NCBI GenBank assembly: GCA_023435645.1
Contig: JAEYRK010000062.1
Location: 1 to 27,322 of the forward strand
Direction: 5' to 3'
From: Bacillota bacterium
GTDB taxonomy: Bacteria > Bacillota > Clostridia > Lachnospirales > Lachnospiraceae
Length of the DNA stretch: 27,322 nt
The position numbers were made by a program, and so were the translations under genes. Below, in pieces: positions 8,097-15,773 of this stretch; the stretch's first letter is position 1; each line of letters begins with the position of its first letter. The notes under the pieces were generated by a model. The model ran no database searches, was not told the origin of the DNA, and worked only from the letters and a program-made list of their open reading frames with translations.

Positions 8097-9407
8097 TTAA
8101 TTGCTTAAGGTGCCATGGAAAACCTCGAAGGTACTTCCACTTTCCTTCTTCGCCATGACAAGGGCAGTCCTGGTATTGGCCAGCAGTGTCAGATATTCCA
8201 TCTGGTCACCTTTGGCAAATGCAATGCCGATGCTGACGGATAATCCGTTCCGGTTATGTTCATAGCAATACCTGCGCTCTAACTCCTTGCAGATTTGCTC
8301 GGCCTTCACATAGGCACTCCTGTCCGAGCTGATCTCCTTCATATGAACCACAAACTCACCCAAGCCTATTCTGCCGATAATATCTGACGCTCTGAACTTA
8401 AGCTTTAGGTAATCGGCAATCTCAGTCAGGATATTACCACTGTTAACCGCCTTCATCACCTCGTTGATTGCCTTGTAGTTGCGGAGTTCAATTAGCATCA
8501 AAGCCGAAATAGTCTCCGGTGCTTGCTTTGCCAACTCATCGACAATTACCTTTTCCGCATAGTCCTTCGCATATACCTTTGTTAAGGTATCCCGTTTTGG
8601 TGCCGCAGCTGTTTCTGTTTCCCTCTTCATCGAATTGATGGCTGCCAGCTTGCCAATCACCCGATAAGGGTTTCTATTCTCATCAAAAATGATAGAGGCA
8701 TAGCAGACATACCAGGTAGGTCCTCCCTCCTTTGGAAACAAGCGGACTTCAAATCTGACCTGCTTCCTACCACCCATGATACTTTTAAATATATTAATAA
8801 TGGCAGGTAGCTCATCCGGATGAACCAGCTTTGTTTTCTCCAGCTTCTTACTGAATTCCTTCACCTCTGAATCCCTACCGAAGACCTCGCGAAAAAGCTC
8901 CGTGAAGCTCAGGGTATCCTGAGCGATTTCATATACAAAATTCAACTCCTTAGAGAGCTCCGAGATCGTCCTGTGATAATCCAGATCCTGTTCCAGTTTT
9001 TTATAATTTATCATATGGTCGGTCACATCCATGGCGATGCAGGAATAAACCGGCGCCTGCTTTGTACCCGACTGATAGACCTCCTCAGTCTTGCTTCCGT
9101 TGATCATTACCCATCTGAAGCTTCCATTCGGCTGTAGGGTTCGAAAATTAATACTGATACGACTATCCTTCCTATTTCTCTGAGCTGCCAGCTGCTGTGT
9201 CACATAGATAATGTCAGCCGAATATACGATACGAAGCAGGGCAAGGGGTAAATTGGGATTTGTCATCTCGGTAACATTTTTGATCAGGGAAAAGAAGGTA
9301 TCCGTAGCATATAAAATGGTGAGGTCATTGTCAAGGGCTACTCTGGCTATACCACCGAGTTCCGATTTCAGTAATAGCTCTATATTGCTTTGATTCCTAT
9401 CGTTCAT
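8097..9407 (-). CDS. PAS-PAS protein with degenerate GGDEF domain
   Basis: A 436-residue cytoplasmic signalling protein. Two PAS-like domains span about residues 10-130 (with WVMINGSKT and a YSCIAMDVTD end) and about 145-260 (SFTELFREVFGRD, WYVCYASIIFD). A GGDEF fold follows from about 270. The active-site loop reads GLGEF (residues 348-352) and the metal/substrate segment IELRNYKAINE...SGN lacks the expected Asp residues, so diguanylate cyclase activity is very unlikely. It may bind a ligand or act as a scaffold. I chose ATG at 9407, because AAAGGAG is about 10 nt upstream; GTG at 9416 would be too close to it. No transmembrane segment. It is the promoter-proximal gene of the block facing the hydrogenase operon and could supply the PAS function missing from the 5769-7052 protein. 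Confidence 0.85.
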   Translation of the reverse strand: MNDRNQSNIELLLKSELGGIARVALDNDLTILYATDTFFSLIKNVTEMTNPNLPLALLRIVYSADIIYVTQQLAAQRNRKDSRISINFRTLQPNGSFRWVMINGSKTEEVYQSGTKQAPVYSCIAMDVTDHMINYKKLEQDLDYHRTISELSKELNFVYEIAQDTLSFTELFREVFGRDSEVKEFSKKLEKTKLVHPDELPAIINIFKSIMGGRKQVRFEVRLFPKEGGPTWYVCYASIIFDENRNPYRVIGKLAAINSMKRETETAAAPKRDTLTKVYAKDYAEKVIVDELAKQAPETISALMLIELRNYKAINEVMKAVNSGNILTEIADYLKLKFRASDIIGRIGLGEFVVHMKEISSDRSAYVKAEQICKELERRYCYEHNRNGLSVSIGIAFAKGDQMEYLTLLANTRTALVMAKKESGSTFEVFHGTLSN

Positions 9408-9473
9408 ATGCTTCACACTCCTTTATGAATCCTTTTATCTGATTATCGTATTTAATTGAAAAGAACTGCTATC

Positions 9474-9502
9474 ATTATAATACGATTTGTCGTAAAATAC
9501 AA
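9474..9502 (-). promoter_or_regulatory. Sigma-A promoter of the PAS gene, with dyad in the spacer
   Basis: Minus-strand TTGTAT (9502-9497), 17-nt spacer, TATAAT (9479-9474). The spacer contains a perfect TACGA-N4-TCGTA inverted repeat (9481-9494), a possible operator. Confidence 0.65.
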
Positions 9503-9614
9503 TTAAAACCAAAGCGCTCCACCCTCTTCCTGCAGTGGTGAAATCCCCGGCAAAATCAATTATACACCTTGCATACTTCGTAACCATTATTTCTCTGATA
9601 ATTGTTTATATTTT

Positions 9615-9632
9615 TTGTAGATTTTTTAACAC
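9615..9632 (+). promoter_or_regulatory. Putative Rex operator of the hydrogenase operon
   Basis: The 18-mer at 9615-9632 matches 11 of the 14 fixed positions of the Rex consensus TTGTTAA-N4-TTAACAA. It ends 8 nt before the -10 box, so a bound repressor would cover the -35 region. Rex senses the NADH/NAD+ ratio, which suits an NADH-using hydrogenase. Confidence 0.5.
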
Positions 9633-9640
9633 AGTTGTGC

Positions 9641-9646
9641 TATAAT
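9641..9646 (+). promoter_or_regulatory. Extended -10 promoter of the hydrogenase operon
   Basis: TGC-TATAAT with the hexamer at 9641-9646; no good -35 box is present at 16-18 nt, as expected of an extended -10 promoter. It gives a start near 9653 and a leader of about 40 nt. Confidence 0.65.
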
Positions 9647-9692
9647 GTCAGTGTTTTGTGGCGTTAATATTTTTATGAGGAGGTATTACACA

Positions 9693-10187
9693 ATGGGTAT
9701 TACAAAAAAATCAGTACCCTTTGCAGGAACGAAGGAGCAGGAGGCTGCACTTTTACAGGTTATCGCTGATCACCGTGATGACAAAGGCGCCCTGATGCCC
9801 ATCCTGCAAAAGGCACAAGATATTTATGGCTACCTACCGGTTGAGGTTCAAACCATAATATCAAATGAATTAAATGTTCCTTTAGAGAAGATATACGGAA
9901 TAGTTACTTTTTACTCCCAATTCTCGCTTTACCCGAAGGGAAAATATAAAGTTTCAGTATGCTTGGGTACCGCTTGCTATGTAAAGGGTTCTGGTGATAT
10001 TTTTAACAAACTCGTAGAAATGCTTGGTGTGAAGGATGGGGAATGTACTCCTGACGGTAATTTCTCCTTAGAATCCTGCCGCTGTATCGGCGCCTGCGGT
10101 CTTGCCCCTGTTATTACAATAAACGAAGATGTATATGGAAAATTAACTCTCGACGATTTGGACGGAATTATCGCAAAATACAAATAA
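9693..10187 (+). CDS. hydC: Electron-bifurcating hydrogenase HydC (NuoE-like) subunit
   Basis: A 164-residue NuoE-type thioredoxin-fold subunit carrying one [2Fe-2S] cluster. After a helical N-terminal part (ILQKAQDIYGYLP, typical of NuoE), ligands lie in CLGTAC and CRCIGAC. In trimeric HydABC enzymes it relays electrons close to the flavin subunit HydB. The start is ATG 9693 because GAGGAGG at 9677-9683 is 9 nt upstream; an in-frame ATG at 9645 lies inside the promoter. First gene of the operon. Confidence 0.93.
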   Translation: MGITKKSVPFAGTKEQEAALLQVIADHRDDKGALMPILQKAQDIYGYLPVEVQTIISNELNVPLEKIYGIVTFYSQFSLYPKGKYKVSVCLGTACYVKGSGDIFNKLVEMLGVKDGECTPDGNFSLESCRCIGACGLAPVITINEDVYGKLTLDDLDGIIAKYK

Positions 10188-10188
10188 T

Positions 10189-10746
10189 ATGATGACGGAA
10201 TTATCGCTTAATGTACTAGATATTGCTAATAATTCAATTCGGGCCGGTGCCAGTCTGATTGTAATCAATGTGGACATTGATACCGAACAGGATCTCTTGT
10301 CCCTATGTATTTCTGATAATGGCTGCGGAATGACAACAGAGCAGCTGATGAAGGCAGAAGACCCCTTCTTTACCACCAGGACGACAAGAGGTGTTGGTTT
10401 AGGGATACCCTTTATGAAGCAGGCAGCAGTCGACACAGGCGGAAACTTTCATATGGAGTCGATCTTAGGAGCAGGAACAACCGTTTCGGCCACCTTCGGT
10501 TTATCCCATATCGACAGGATGCCTCTGGGAGATATCAACAGCACAATCTATACATTACTTATAGCTAATTCACAGATTGACTTTATGTATACCTATGGCT
10601 TTAACGGAAGGGCCTTTACCCTTGATACCAGAGAGGTTCGTGAGATCCTGGGCGACATTCCGTTTACCGTTCCGGAGGTAGCTGCTTATATAAAAGAATA
10701 TCTGAGCGAAAACAAACAGGAAGTGGATGGCGGCCGTCTCATATGA
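10189..10746 (+). CDS. HATPase-domain protein in the hydrogenase operon
   Basis: A 185-residue protein with an N-terminal GHKL ATPase fold: N box LDIANNSIRAGA, G1 box DNGCGM, and FFTTRTTRGVGLGIPFMKQAA as the G2/lid region. The C-terminal 60 residues (YTYGFNGRAFTLDTREVREILGD) are a family-specific extension. No sensor or phosphoacceptor domain is present. It follows hydC by one nt and must be co-transcribed. Homologues sit in the same position in many clostridial hyd operons, so a regulatory role for the enzyme is likely but unproven. Its own ribosome site is weak, which suggests coupling to hydC translation. A 14-bp direct repeat (10161-10174 and 10194-10207) straddles the gene junction. Confidence 0.85.
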   Translation: MMTELSLNVLDIANNSIRAGASLIVINVDIDTEQDLLSLCISDNGCGMTTEQLMKAEDPFFTTRTTRGVGLGIPFMKQAAVDTGGNFHMESILGAGTTVSATFGLSHIDRMPLGDINSTIYTLLIANSQIDFMYTYGFNGRAFTLDTREVREILGDIPFTVPEVAAYIKEYLSENKQEVDGGRLI

Positions 10747-10796
10747 CCCCCCCACTGCAACGTATTGAATAGTATAATCAAATAGGAGGGAAACAG

Positions 10797-11168
10797 ATGA
10801 AATCTCTTGAAGAGCTTAAGGCAATCAGGGAAATGATGCAGGGTCAGATGGGCCTTCGCAATGAAAGTCATAATCAGACACGTATTGTAGTCGGTATGGC
10901 AACCTGCGGTATTGCAAGCGGTGCCAGACCGGTTCTTAATGCCCTTTCCGATGCGGTACAGTCAAAAGGCTTAACCGATGTATCGGTTGTTCAGACCGGA
11001 TGTATCGGGCTGTGCCAGTTTGAGCCGATTATCGAAGTAATCGAGCCCGGCAAGGAAAAAGTAACCTATGTAAAAATGACAGCGGAAAAAGCACTTGAGG
11101 TATTAGAGCAGCATATTATCCGTGGTCAGGTAGTGAAAAAATATACCATATCCGAATCAATCGGTTAA
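10797..11168 (+). CDS. Thioredoxin-like [2Fe-2S] ferredoxin-domain protein
   Basis: A 123-residue small protein of the thioredoxin-like ferredoxin fold: GMATCGIASGARPV followed by VQTGCIGLCQFEP. Only three cysteines are visible (C37, C69, C73), where a [2Fe-2S] ferredoxin of this fold normally uses four, so the cluster may be absent, use another ligand, or be shared. The same pattern appears, from memory, in homologues that sit between hydC and hydB. GGAGGG is 8 nt upstream. It resembles the N-terminal domain of HydB and may have arisen from it. Confidence 0.82.
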   Translation: MKSLEELKAIREMMQGQMGLRNESHNQTRIVVGMATCGIASGARPVLNALSDAVQSKGLTDVSVVQTGCIGLCQFEPIIEVIEPGKEKVTYVKMTAEKALEVLEQHIIRGQVVKKYTISESIG

Positions 11169-11186
11169 TCCAAAGGAGGTCACATT

Positions 11187-12974
11187 ATGTATCGTTCACA
11201 CGTATTGGTTTGTGGTGGAACTGGGTGTACTTCCTCAGGGACCCTTCAAATCGTAGAATCACTGCAAGCTGAAATTAGTAAAGCCGGCTTAAAGGATGAA
11301 GTAGCTGTTATTCAGACCGGTTGTCATGGTCTTTGTGCCTTAGGTCCGATTATGGTTATTTATCCTGAAGCGACCTTCTATGCCTTGGTGAAGCCGGAGG
11401 ATGTTCCTGAGATCGTTTCCGAGCATCTGATGAAGGGACGTATTGTTACCCGCCTTGTATTTAAAGAGGAAGACAAGGAAGGTACGCTGAAGTCCTTAAA
11501 TGATACTGATTTTTACAAAAAGCAGCACAGAATTGCTCTCCGTAACTGTGGTGTCATTAATCCCGAGAATATTGATGAATATATCGCAACCAATGGTTAT
11601 GAGGCTCTTGGTAAGGTTCTGACCGAGTATACGCCTGACCAAGTAATCCAGACTATCCTGGACAGTGGTCTTCGTGGCCGTGGAGGCGGCGGCTTCCCTA
11701 CAGGTATGAAGTGGAAGCTGGCAAAGGGCAACGATGCTGACCAGAAGTATGTTTGCTGTAATGCGGATGAAGGCGACCCCGGTGCATTCATGGACCGTTC
11801 TGTCTTAGAGGGAGATCCGCATGTGGTGCTTGAGGCCATGGCAATCGCAGGCTATGCAATCGGTGCTTCTCAGGGTTACATCTATGTCCGTGCAGAATAT
11901 CCAATTGCAGTAGATCGTCTTAAAATCGCAATTGAACAGGCCAGAGAATATGGTCTGCTTGGCAACAATATCTTCGGTACCGATTTTAGTTTTGATATTG
12001 ATTTAAGACTTGGTGCCGGTGCCTTCGTATGTGGTGAGGAAACAGCTCTTATGACCTCTATCGAAGGAAATCGCGGCGAACCCCGTCCGCGTCCTCCGTT
12101 CCCTGCACAAAAAGGTTTATTTGAGAAGCCTACGATCCTAAACAATGTAGAAACCTATGCAAACATTCCTCAGATTATATTAAACGGACCCGAATGGTTT
12201 ACTTCCATGGGTACTGAGAAGTCCAAGGGAACCAAAGTATTTGCTCTTGGCGGTAAGATTAAGAATACCGGACTTGTTGAGATCCCTATGGGTACAACAC
12301 TCCGTGAGGTTGTTGAGGATATCGGCGGCGGTATTCCAGGCGGCAAGAAGTTCAAGGCAGCTCAGACCGGCGGACCCTCCGGTGGCTGTATCCCCGTGGA
12401 GCATTTTGATATTCCGATTGATTATGATAATTTAATTCAAATCGGTTCCATGATGGGCTCCGGTGGACTGATCGTTATGGACGAAGACAACTGTATGGTG
12501 GATATCGCTAAATTCTTCTTGGAATTCACCGTTGACGAGTCCTGCGGTAAATGTACTCCTTGCCGTATCGGTACCAAGCGCATGCATGAGTTACTGGATA
12601 AGATCACCATGGGTAACGGTACTCTGGAAGACCTGGATCGCCTGGAAGAGCTTTGCTTATATATTAAGGAAAATGCGCTCTGCGGACTTGGTCAGACAGC
12701 ACCCAACCCTGTATTATCCACCCTGCGCTACTTTAGGGATGAGTATGTTGCCCATGTGGTTGACAAGAAGTGTCCTGCCGGTGTATGTAAGTCCCTTCTG
12801 TCCTATGTGATTGATGCTGATAAATGTAAAGGCTGTACCTTATGTGCCCGTGTTTGCCCGAATGGGGCTATCCAGGGTAAGGTTAAGGAGGCTCATATCA
12901 TCGAACAGAGTAAGTGTATCAAGTGCGGTGCCTGTGTGGAGAAATGCCGCTTTGGTGCCATCTCTAAGCGATAA
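11187..12974 (+). CDS. hydB: Electron-bifurcating hydrogenase HydB (NuoF-like) subunit
   Basis: A 595-residue flavoprotein subunit that binds NAD(H) and FMN. Order: N-terminal thioredoxin-like [2Fe-2S] domain (CGGTGC, QTGCHGLC), NuoF core with the FMN-binding GRGGGGFPTG near residue 165 and the NADH-binding CNADEGDPGAFMDR after it, a [4Fe-4S] site (ESCGKCTPCRIGT), and two C-terminal ferredoxin clusters (CKGCTLCARVCP, CIKCGACVEKC). This is the standard HydB layout. In bifurcating enzymes the FMN splits electrons between NADH and ferredoxin. AAAGGAGG is about 8 nt upstream. Its CGT/GGT-rich codons suggest high expression. Confidence 0.95.
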   Translation: MYRSHVLVCGGTGCTSSGTLQIVESLQAEISKAGLKDEVAVIQTGCHGLCALGPIMVIYPEATFYALVKPEDVPEIVSEHLMKGRIVTRLVFKEEDKEGTLKSLNDTDFYKKQHRIALRNCGVINPENIDEYIATNGYEALGKVLTEYTPDQVIQTILDSGLRGRGGGGFPTGMKWKLAKGNDADQKYVCCNADEGDPGAFMDRSVLEGDPHVVLEAMAIAGYAIGASQGYIYVRAEYPIAVDRLKIAIEQAREYGLLGNNIFGTDFSFDIDLRLGAGAFVCGEETALMTSIEGNRGEPRPRPPFPAQKGLFEKPTILNNVETYANIPQIILNGPEWFTSMGTEKSKGTKVFALGGKIKNTGLVEIPMGTTLREVVEDIGGGIPGGKKFKAAQTGGPSGGCIPVEHFDIPIDYDNLIQIGSMMGSGGLIVMDEDNCMVDIAKFFLEFTVDESCGKCTPCRIGTKRMHELLDKITMGNGTLEDLDRLEELCLYIKENALCGLGQTAPNPVLSTLRYFRDEYVAHVVDKKCPAGVCKSLLSYVIDADKCKGCTLCARVCPNGAIQGKVKEAHIIEQSKCIKCGACVEKCRFGAISKR

Positions 12975-12985
12975 AGGAGGAAACT

Positions 12986-14734
12986 ATGGAAACGGTAAAG
13001 ATCAAAATAAATGGTATATCTCTCGATGTACCCAAGGGTTCCACTATATTAGAGGCGGCCAAAATGGCACACATCGATATTCCTACCTTATGCTACTTAA
13101 AAGAGATTAACGAAATTGGTGCCTGTCGTATCTGTGTCGTTGAAGTAAAGGGTGCCAGAAGCCTCGTTGCCTCCTGTATGTATCCCGTAGCAGATGGAAT
13201 GGAGATTAGAACTAATACACCCAAGGTATTGGAATCCCGTAAGCAGACCCTGGAGCTGATTCTCTCTGACCACGACAGAAAATGTCTTTCCTGCGTCAGA
13301 AGCGGCAAATGCGAACTCCAGAAGCTTTGTAATGACCTAATGGTATCCGACGATCGGCTGTTTGAGGGCGAGCGCAACCACTATGATGTGGATGTCACTT
13401 CTCCTCATATGGTACGCGATAATAATAAATGTATTCTTTGCAGACGCTGTGCTGCTGTATGTGACAGAGTACAGGGCATCGGAGTCATCGGTGCCAATGA
13501 GCGTGGCTTTGATACTACAATTGCCTGTGCCTTTGATATGGGCCTTGGCGAAACCAGCTGTGTATCCTGCGGACAGTGTATCGCAGTCTGCCCGACCGGA
13601 GCACTGGCCGAGAAGGATTATACCACTGATGTATTCGCTGCAATTGATGATCCTGAGAAGTATGTTATTGTTCAGACGGCTCCCGCAGTACGTGCAGCCC
13701 TTGGTGAAGAATTCGGTTATCCGATCGGTACCAATGTTCAGGGTAAGATGGTTGCTGCTCTTCGTCGCCTGGGCTTTGATAAGGTATTTGATACTGATTT
13801 TGCTGCTGACCTCACCATCATGGAGGAAGCAACTGAATTCCTTGACAGGGTACAAAACGGCGGCGTGCTTCCGCTGATCACCTCCTGCTCACCGGGCTGG
13901 ATCAAGTACTGTGAGCATTATTACCCCGATATGATTGATCACTTATCCAGCTGTAAGTCTCCTCAGCAGATGTTCGGTGCTATTACTAAGACTTATTATG
14001 CTGAGAAAATGGGCCTTGACCCGAATAACATTGTTATGGTCAGCGTAATGCCTTGTACTGCTAAGAAATTTGAAATTGGCAGAGAGGATCAGGATGCAGC
14101 AGGTGTACCTGATGTGGATATCTCCATCACTACCAGAGAGCTTGCAAGAATGATTGAACGCGTTGGCTTAAACTTCGTATCCCTCCCGGATGAAGAATTT
14201 GATAATCCTCTCGGAGACTCCACCGGTGCCGCTGTAATCTTCGGTGCTACGGGTGGCGTTATGGAGGCAGCACTTCGTACCGCAGTTGAAACCCTGACCG
14301 GCGAGGAGCTTACAAACCTTGATTTTACTGAGGTAAGAGGTGTCAAGGGTATCAAGGAAGCAACCTATCATGTTGCAGGAATGGATGTTAATGTGGCTGT
14401 AGCCTCCGGCTTAGCCAATGCCAGAAAGGTACTTGAGGATGTTAAATCCGGTAAGGCTAATTACCACTTTATAGAGATCATGGGATGCCCCGGCGGATGC
14501 GTGAATGGTGGAGGACAGCCGATCCAGCCTGCCACAGTGAGAAACTTCACTGATCTTCGTGCAGAGCGTGCAAAGGCTCTCTATCAACAGGATGCGTCTA
14601 TGCCGATCCGTAAGTCCCATGAGAATCCTTCCATTAAGAAGCTCTATGAGGAGTATCTCGGAAAGCCCGGCAGCCATAAGGCCCATGACCTTCTGCATAC
14701 TTCCTATGTAAAGAGAGCGATTAATCAACTGTAA
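12986..14734 (+). CDS. hydA: Electron-bifurcating [FeFe]-hydrogenase catalytic subunit HydA
   Basis: A 582-residue catalytic subunit. From the N-terminus: [2Fe-2S] (C36, C47, C50, C64), the His-ligated [4Fe-4S] (H96, C100, C103, C109), two ferredoxin clusters (C149/152/155/159 and C192/195/198/202), then the H-cluster domain with L1 TSCSPGW (299-305), L2 MPCTAKKFE (C357) and L3 MGCPGGCVNGGGQP (C501, C505). A small-subunit tail (YLGKPGSHKAHDLLHTSY) ends the protein. It makes or oxidises H2 using NADH plus ferredoxin with HydB and HydC. Next to Pro in L1 is Ser rather than the textbook Cys. AAAGGAGG overlaps the hydB stop region. Maturase genes hydE, hydF and hydG are not in the window. A strong terminator follows. 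Confidence 0.96.
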   Translation: METVKIKINGISLDVPKGSTILEAAKMAHIDIPTLCYLKEINEIGACRICVVEVKGARSLVASCMYPVADGMEIRTNTPKVLESRKQTLELILSDHDRKCLSCVRSGKCELQKLCNDLMVSDDRLFEGERNHYDVDVTSPHMVRDNNKCILCRRCAAVCDRVQGIGVIGANERGFDTTIACAFDMGLGETSCVSCGQCIAVCPTGALAEKDYTTDVFAAIDDPEKYVIVQTAPAVRAALGEEFGYPIGTNVQGKMVAALRRLGFDKVFDTDFAADLTIMEEATEFLDRVQNGGVLPLITSCSPGWIKYCEHYYPDMIDHLSSCKSPQQMFGAITKTYYAEKMGLDPNNIVMVSVMPCTAKKFEIGREDQDAAGVPDVDISITTRELARMIERVGLNFVSLPDEEFDNPLGDSTGAAVIFGATGGVMEAALRTAVETLTGEELTNLDFTEVRGVKGIKEATYHVAGMDVNVAVASGLANARKVLEDVKSGKANYHFIEIMGCPGGCVNGGGQPIQPATVRNFTDLRAERAKALYQQDASMPIRKSHENPSIKKLYEEYLGKPGSHKAHDLLHTSYVKRAINQL

Positions 14735-14785
14735 CTCTTCTCTTTACGGACTTCTATTCATAGTAATGAATAATAAAAAATGATT

Positions 14786-14835
14786 CCTGTCCTTCCCGTT
14801 AGCCCCTTTTGGCTCTTGGGGAGGACAGGTTTTTT
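14786..14835 (+). terminator. Rho-independent terminator of the hydrogenase operon
   Basis: A 12-bp outer stem (one G-U) between 14786-14797 and 14818-14829, with an inner AGCC/GGCT pairing, followed by six T (14830-14835). The rest of the 14735-15080 gap holds only the promoter at 14994; I see nothing else in it. Confidence 0.9.
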
Positions 14836-14993
14836 ATACCCGCCATGATCCCCTCACACCTAAGCAGCAGTGCCCATTGATACAGCAACCTTTCCTACTA
14901 TGCAGCAGTCTTTACCCAGCTATGATACTGTCTTTGTCTTTCTATGCAACTGCCATATAGTACCGACATAAGTGCCATTCGTTTCCTGTTCTA

Positions 14994-15022
14994 TTGACAT
15001 CTGCCAGGGATTTCCGTATACT
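14994..15022 (+). promoter_or_regulatory. Sigma-A promoter of the DUF1874-like gene
   Basis: Perfect -35 TTGACA (14994-14999), 17-nt spacer and TATACT (15017-15022), so the small gene downstream has its own strong promoter. Confidence 0.8.
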
Positions 15023-15080
15023 TTATATATACCCATCATAGTACTAATCATATTATTGGATCATGGAAGGAGTAGTCATT

Positions 15081-15461
15081 ATGGTAATGAAACCAAGTAA
15101 TCCATTACTGCTACTGGATAATAGCAACATGAATACCCTGTTCAATGAGGGCGAATACAAATGTACGAATATGACCTTTGAGGAAGCCAGGGAAATCATC
15201 GGAATGTATGAGGAGGATGAAATCATCCTATGCTTTACCCACCCGGACACCTACAATATTATCTTTAATTACATCGGGGTTCCTAAAAAGGATTATGTAT
15301 CAAAACAGATTAGAAATATGAGAGTAAATCAGGATGGAATCCTCTTTAAGATCTATACAACTCCTTCCGAGACGCAGCCGGTAATCCATGTGGATGGAGT
15401 AGAGGCCAAAAAGATCCAGAATATCTATGTCTATTGCGTACATATTATGAGAACGAAGTAA
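15081..15461 (+). CDS. DUF1874-like small protein (YddF / AcrIII-1 family candidate)
   Basis: A 126-residue protein that I match to the DUF1874 (STIV B116, B. subtilis YddF) family by pattern, not by search. Agreement runs along the length: an N-terminal strand before a short turn, GEYK at 24-27, MTFEEAREI at 31-39, an H-x2-T-x2-I-x7-G segment with H54 (FTHPDTYNIIF), a following strand, and a C-terminal VEAKKI...VHIM strand. In the viral ring nuclease AcrIII-1, which belongs to this family and degrades cyclic tetra-adenylate, the catalytic His lies in the matching GH motif. Here the Gly is Thr, so activity is uncertain. Start at 15081 because GGAAGGAG is about 8 nt upstream. No CRISPR or phage gene is nearby. 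An ordinary unknown protein is the alternative. Confidence 0.5.
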   Translation: MVMKPSNPLLLLDNSNMNTLFNEGEYKCTNMTFEEAREIIGMYEEDEIILCFTHPDTYNIIFNYIGVPKKDYVSKQIRNMRVNQDGILFKIYTTPSETQPVIHVDGVEAKKIQNIYVYCVHIMRTK

Positions 15462-15498
15462 ACTATATATTTTTTTACACGAATCAAAACAATGAAAA

Positions 15499-15546
15499 GG
15501 AAGGTCATCCTCTGGATCAGCGAATTGCTCCATAGGATGGCCTTCC
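15499..15546. terminator. Bidirectional terminator hairpin
   Basis: A 13-bp stem with one G-U pair (15499-15511 with 15534-15546) and an inner TGGA/TCCA stem. Plus-strand read-out is TTCTC; minus-strand read-out is TTTTCATTGTTTT. It closes the DUF1874-like gene. Confidence 0.7.
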
Positions 15547-15650
15547 TTCTCTATAAGCCCAAACACTTGGAAAGTAAAATCATCCAGAACTACTAGGATC
15601 TCTAATTATTAATATGAAAGACATTCATTCATCCTGTTAACATAAGAAAT

Positions 15651-15672
15651 GCCCCAGGGAGGGGCGTTTTTT
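15651..15672 (+). terminator. GC-rich terminator with T6 tract
   Basis: GCCCC (15651-15655) pairs with GGGGC (15661-15665), followed by TTTTTT (15667-15672). No plus-strand gene ends directly before it. A near copy lies at 17544, beyond the LRR gene. Confidence 0.6.
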
Positions 15673-15706
15673 ATTTGGGGGGCGATCCTTCCTCTGATAA
15701 AACGAA

Positions 15707-15733
15707 ATGCACCCCGTTGAAATAAGGATGCAT
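15707..15733 (-). terminator. Terminator of the LRR gene
   Basis: An 8-bp stem (15733-15726 with 15714-15707, one G-U) followed on the minus strand by TTCGTTTTATC, 40 nt after the stop. With the two hairpins before it, this accounts for the 15462-15773 gap. Confidence 0.6.
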
Positions 15734-15773
15734 CTCTGTGCTGGGAACAATATCTAAGGGGAAGTATAAAATA

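Noticed and set aside
9407..9416. GTG 9416 as the PAS gene start
   Set aside because: It lies one nt after the ribosome site; ATG 9407 has normal spacing.
15651..15672. Terminator as evidence of a missed plus-strand gene at 15547-15650
   Set aside because: No open frame with a ribosome site is present there.
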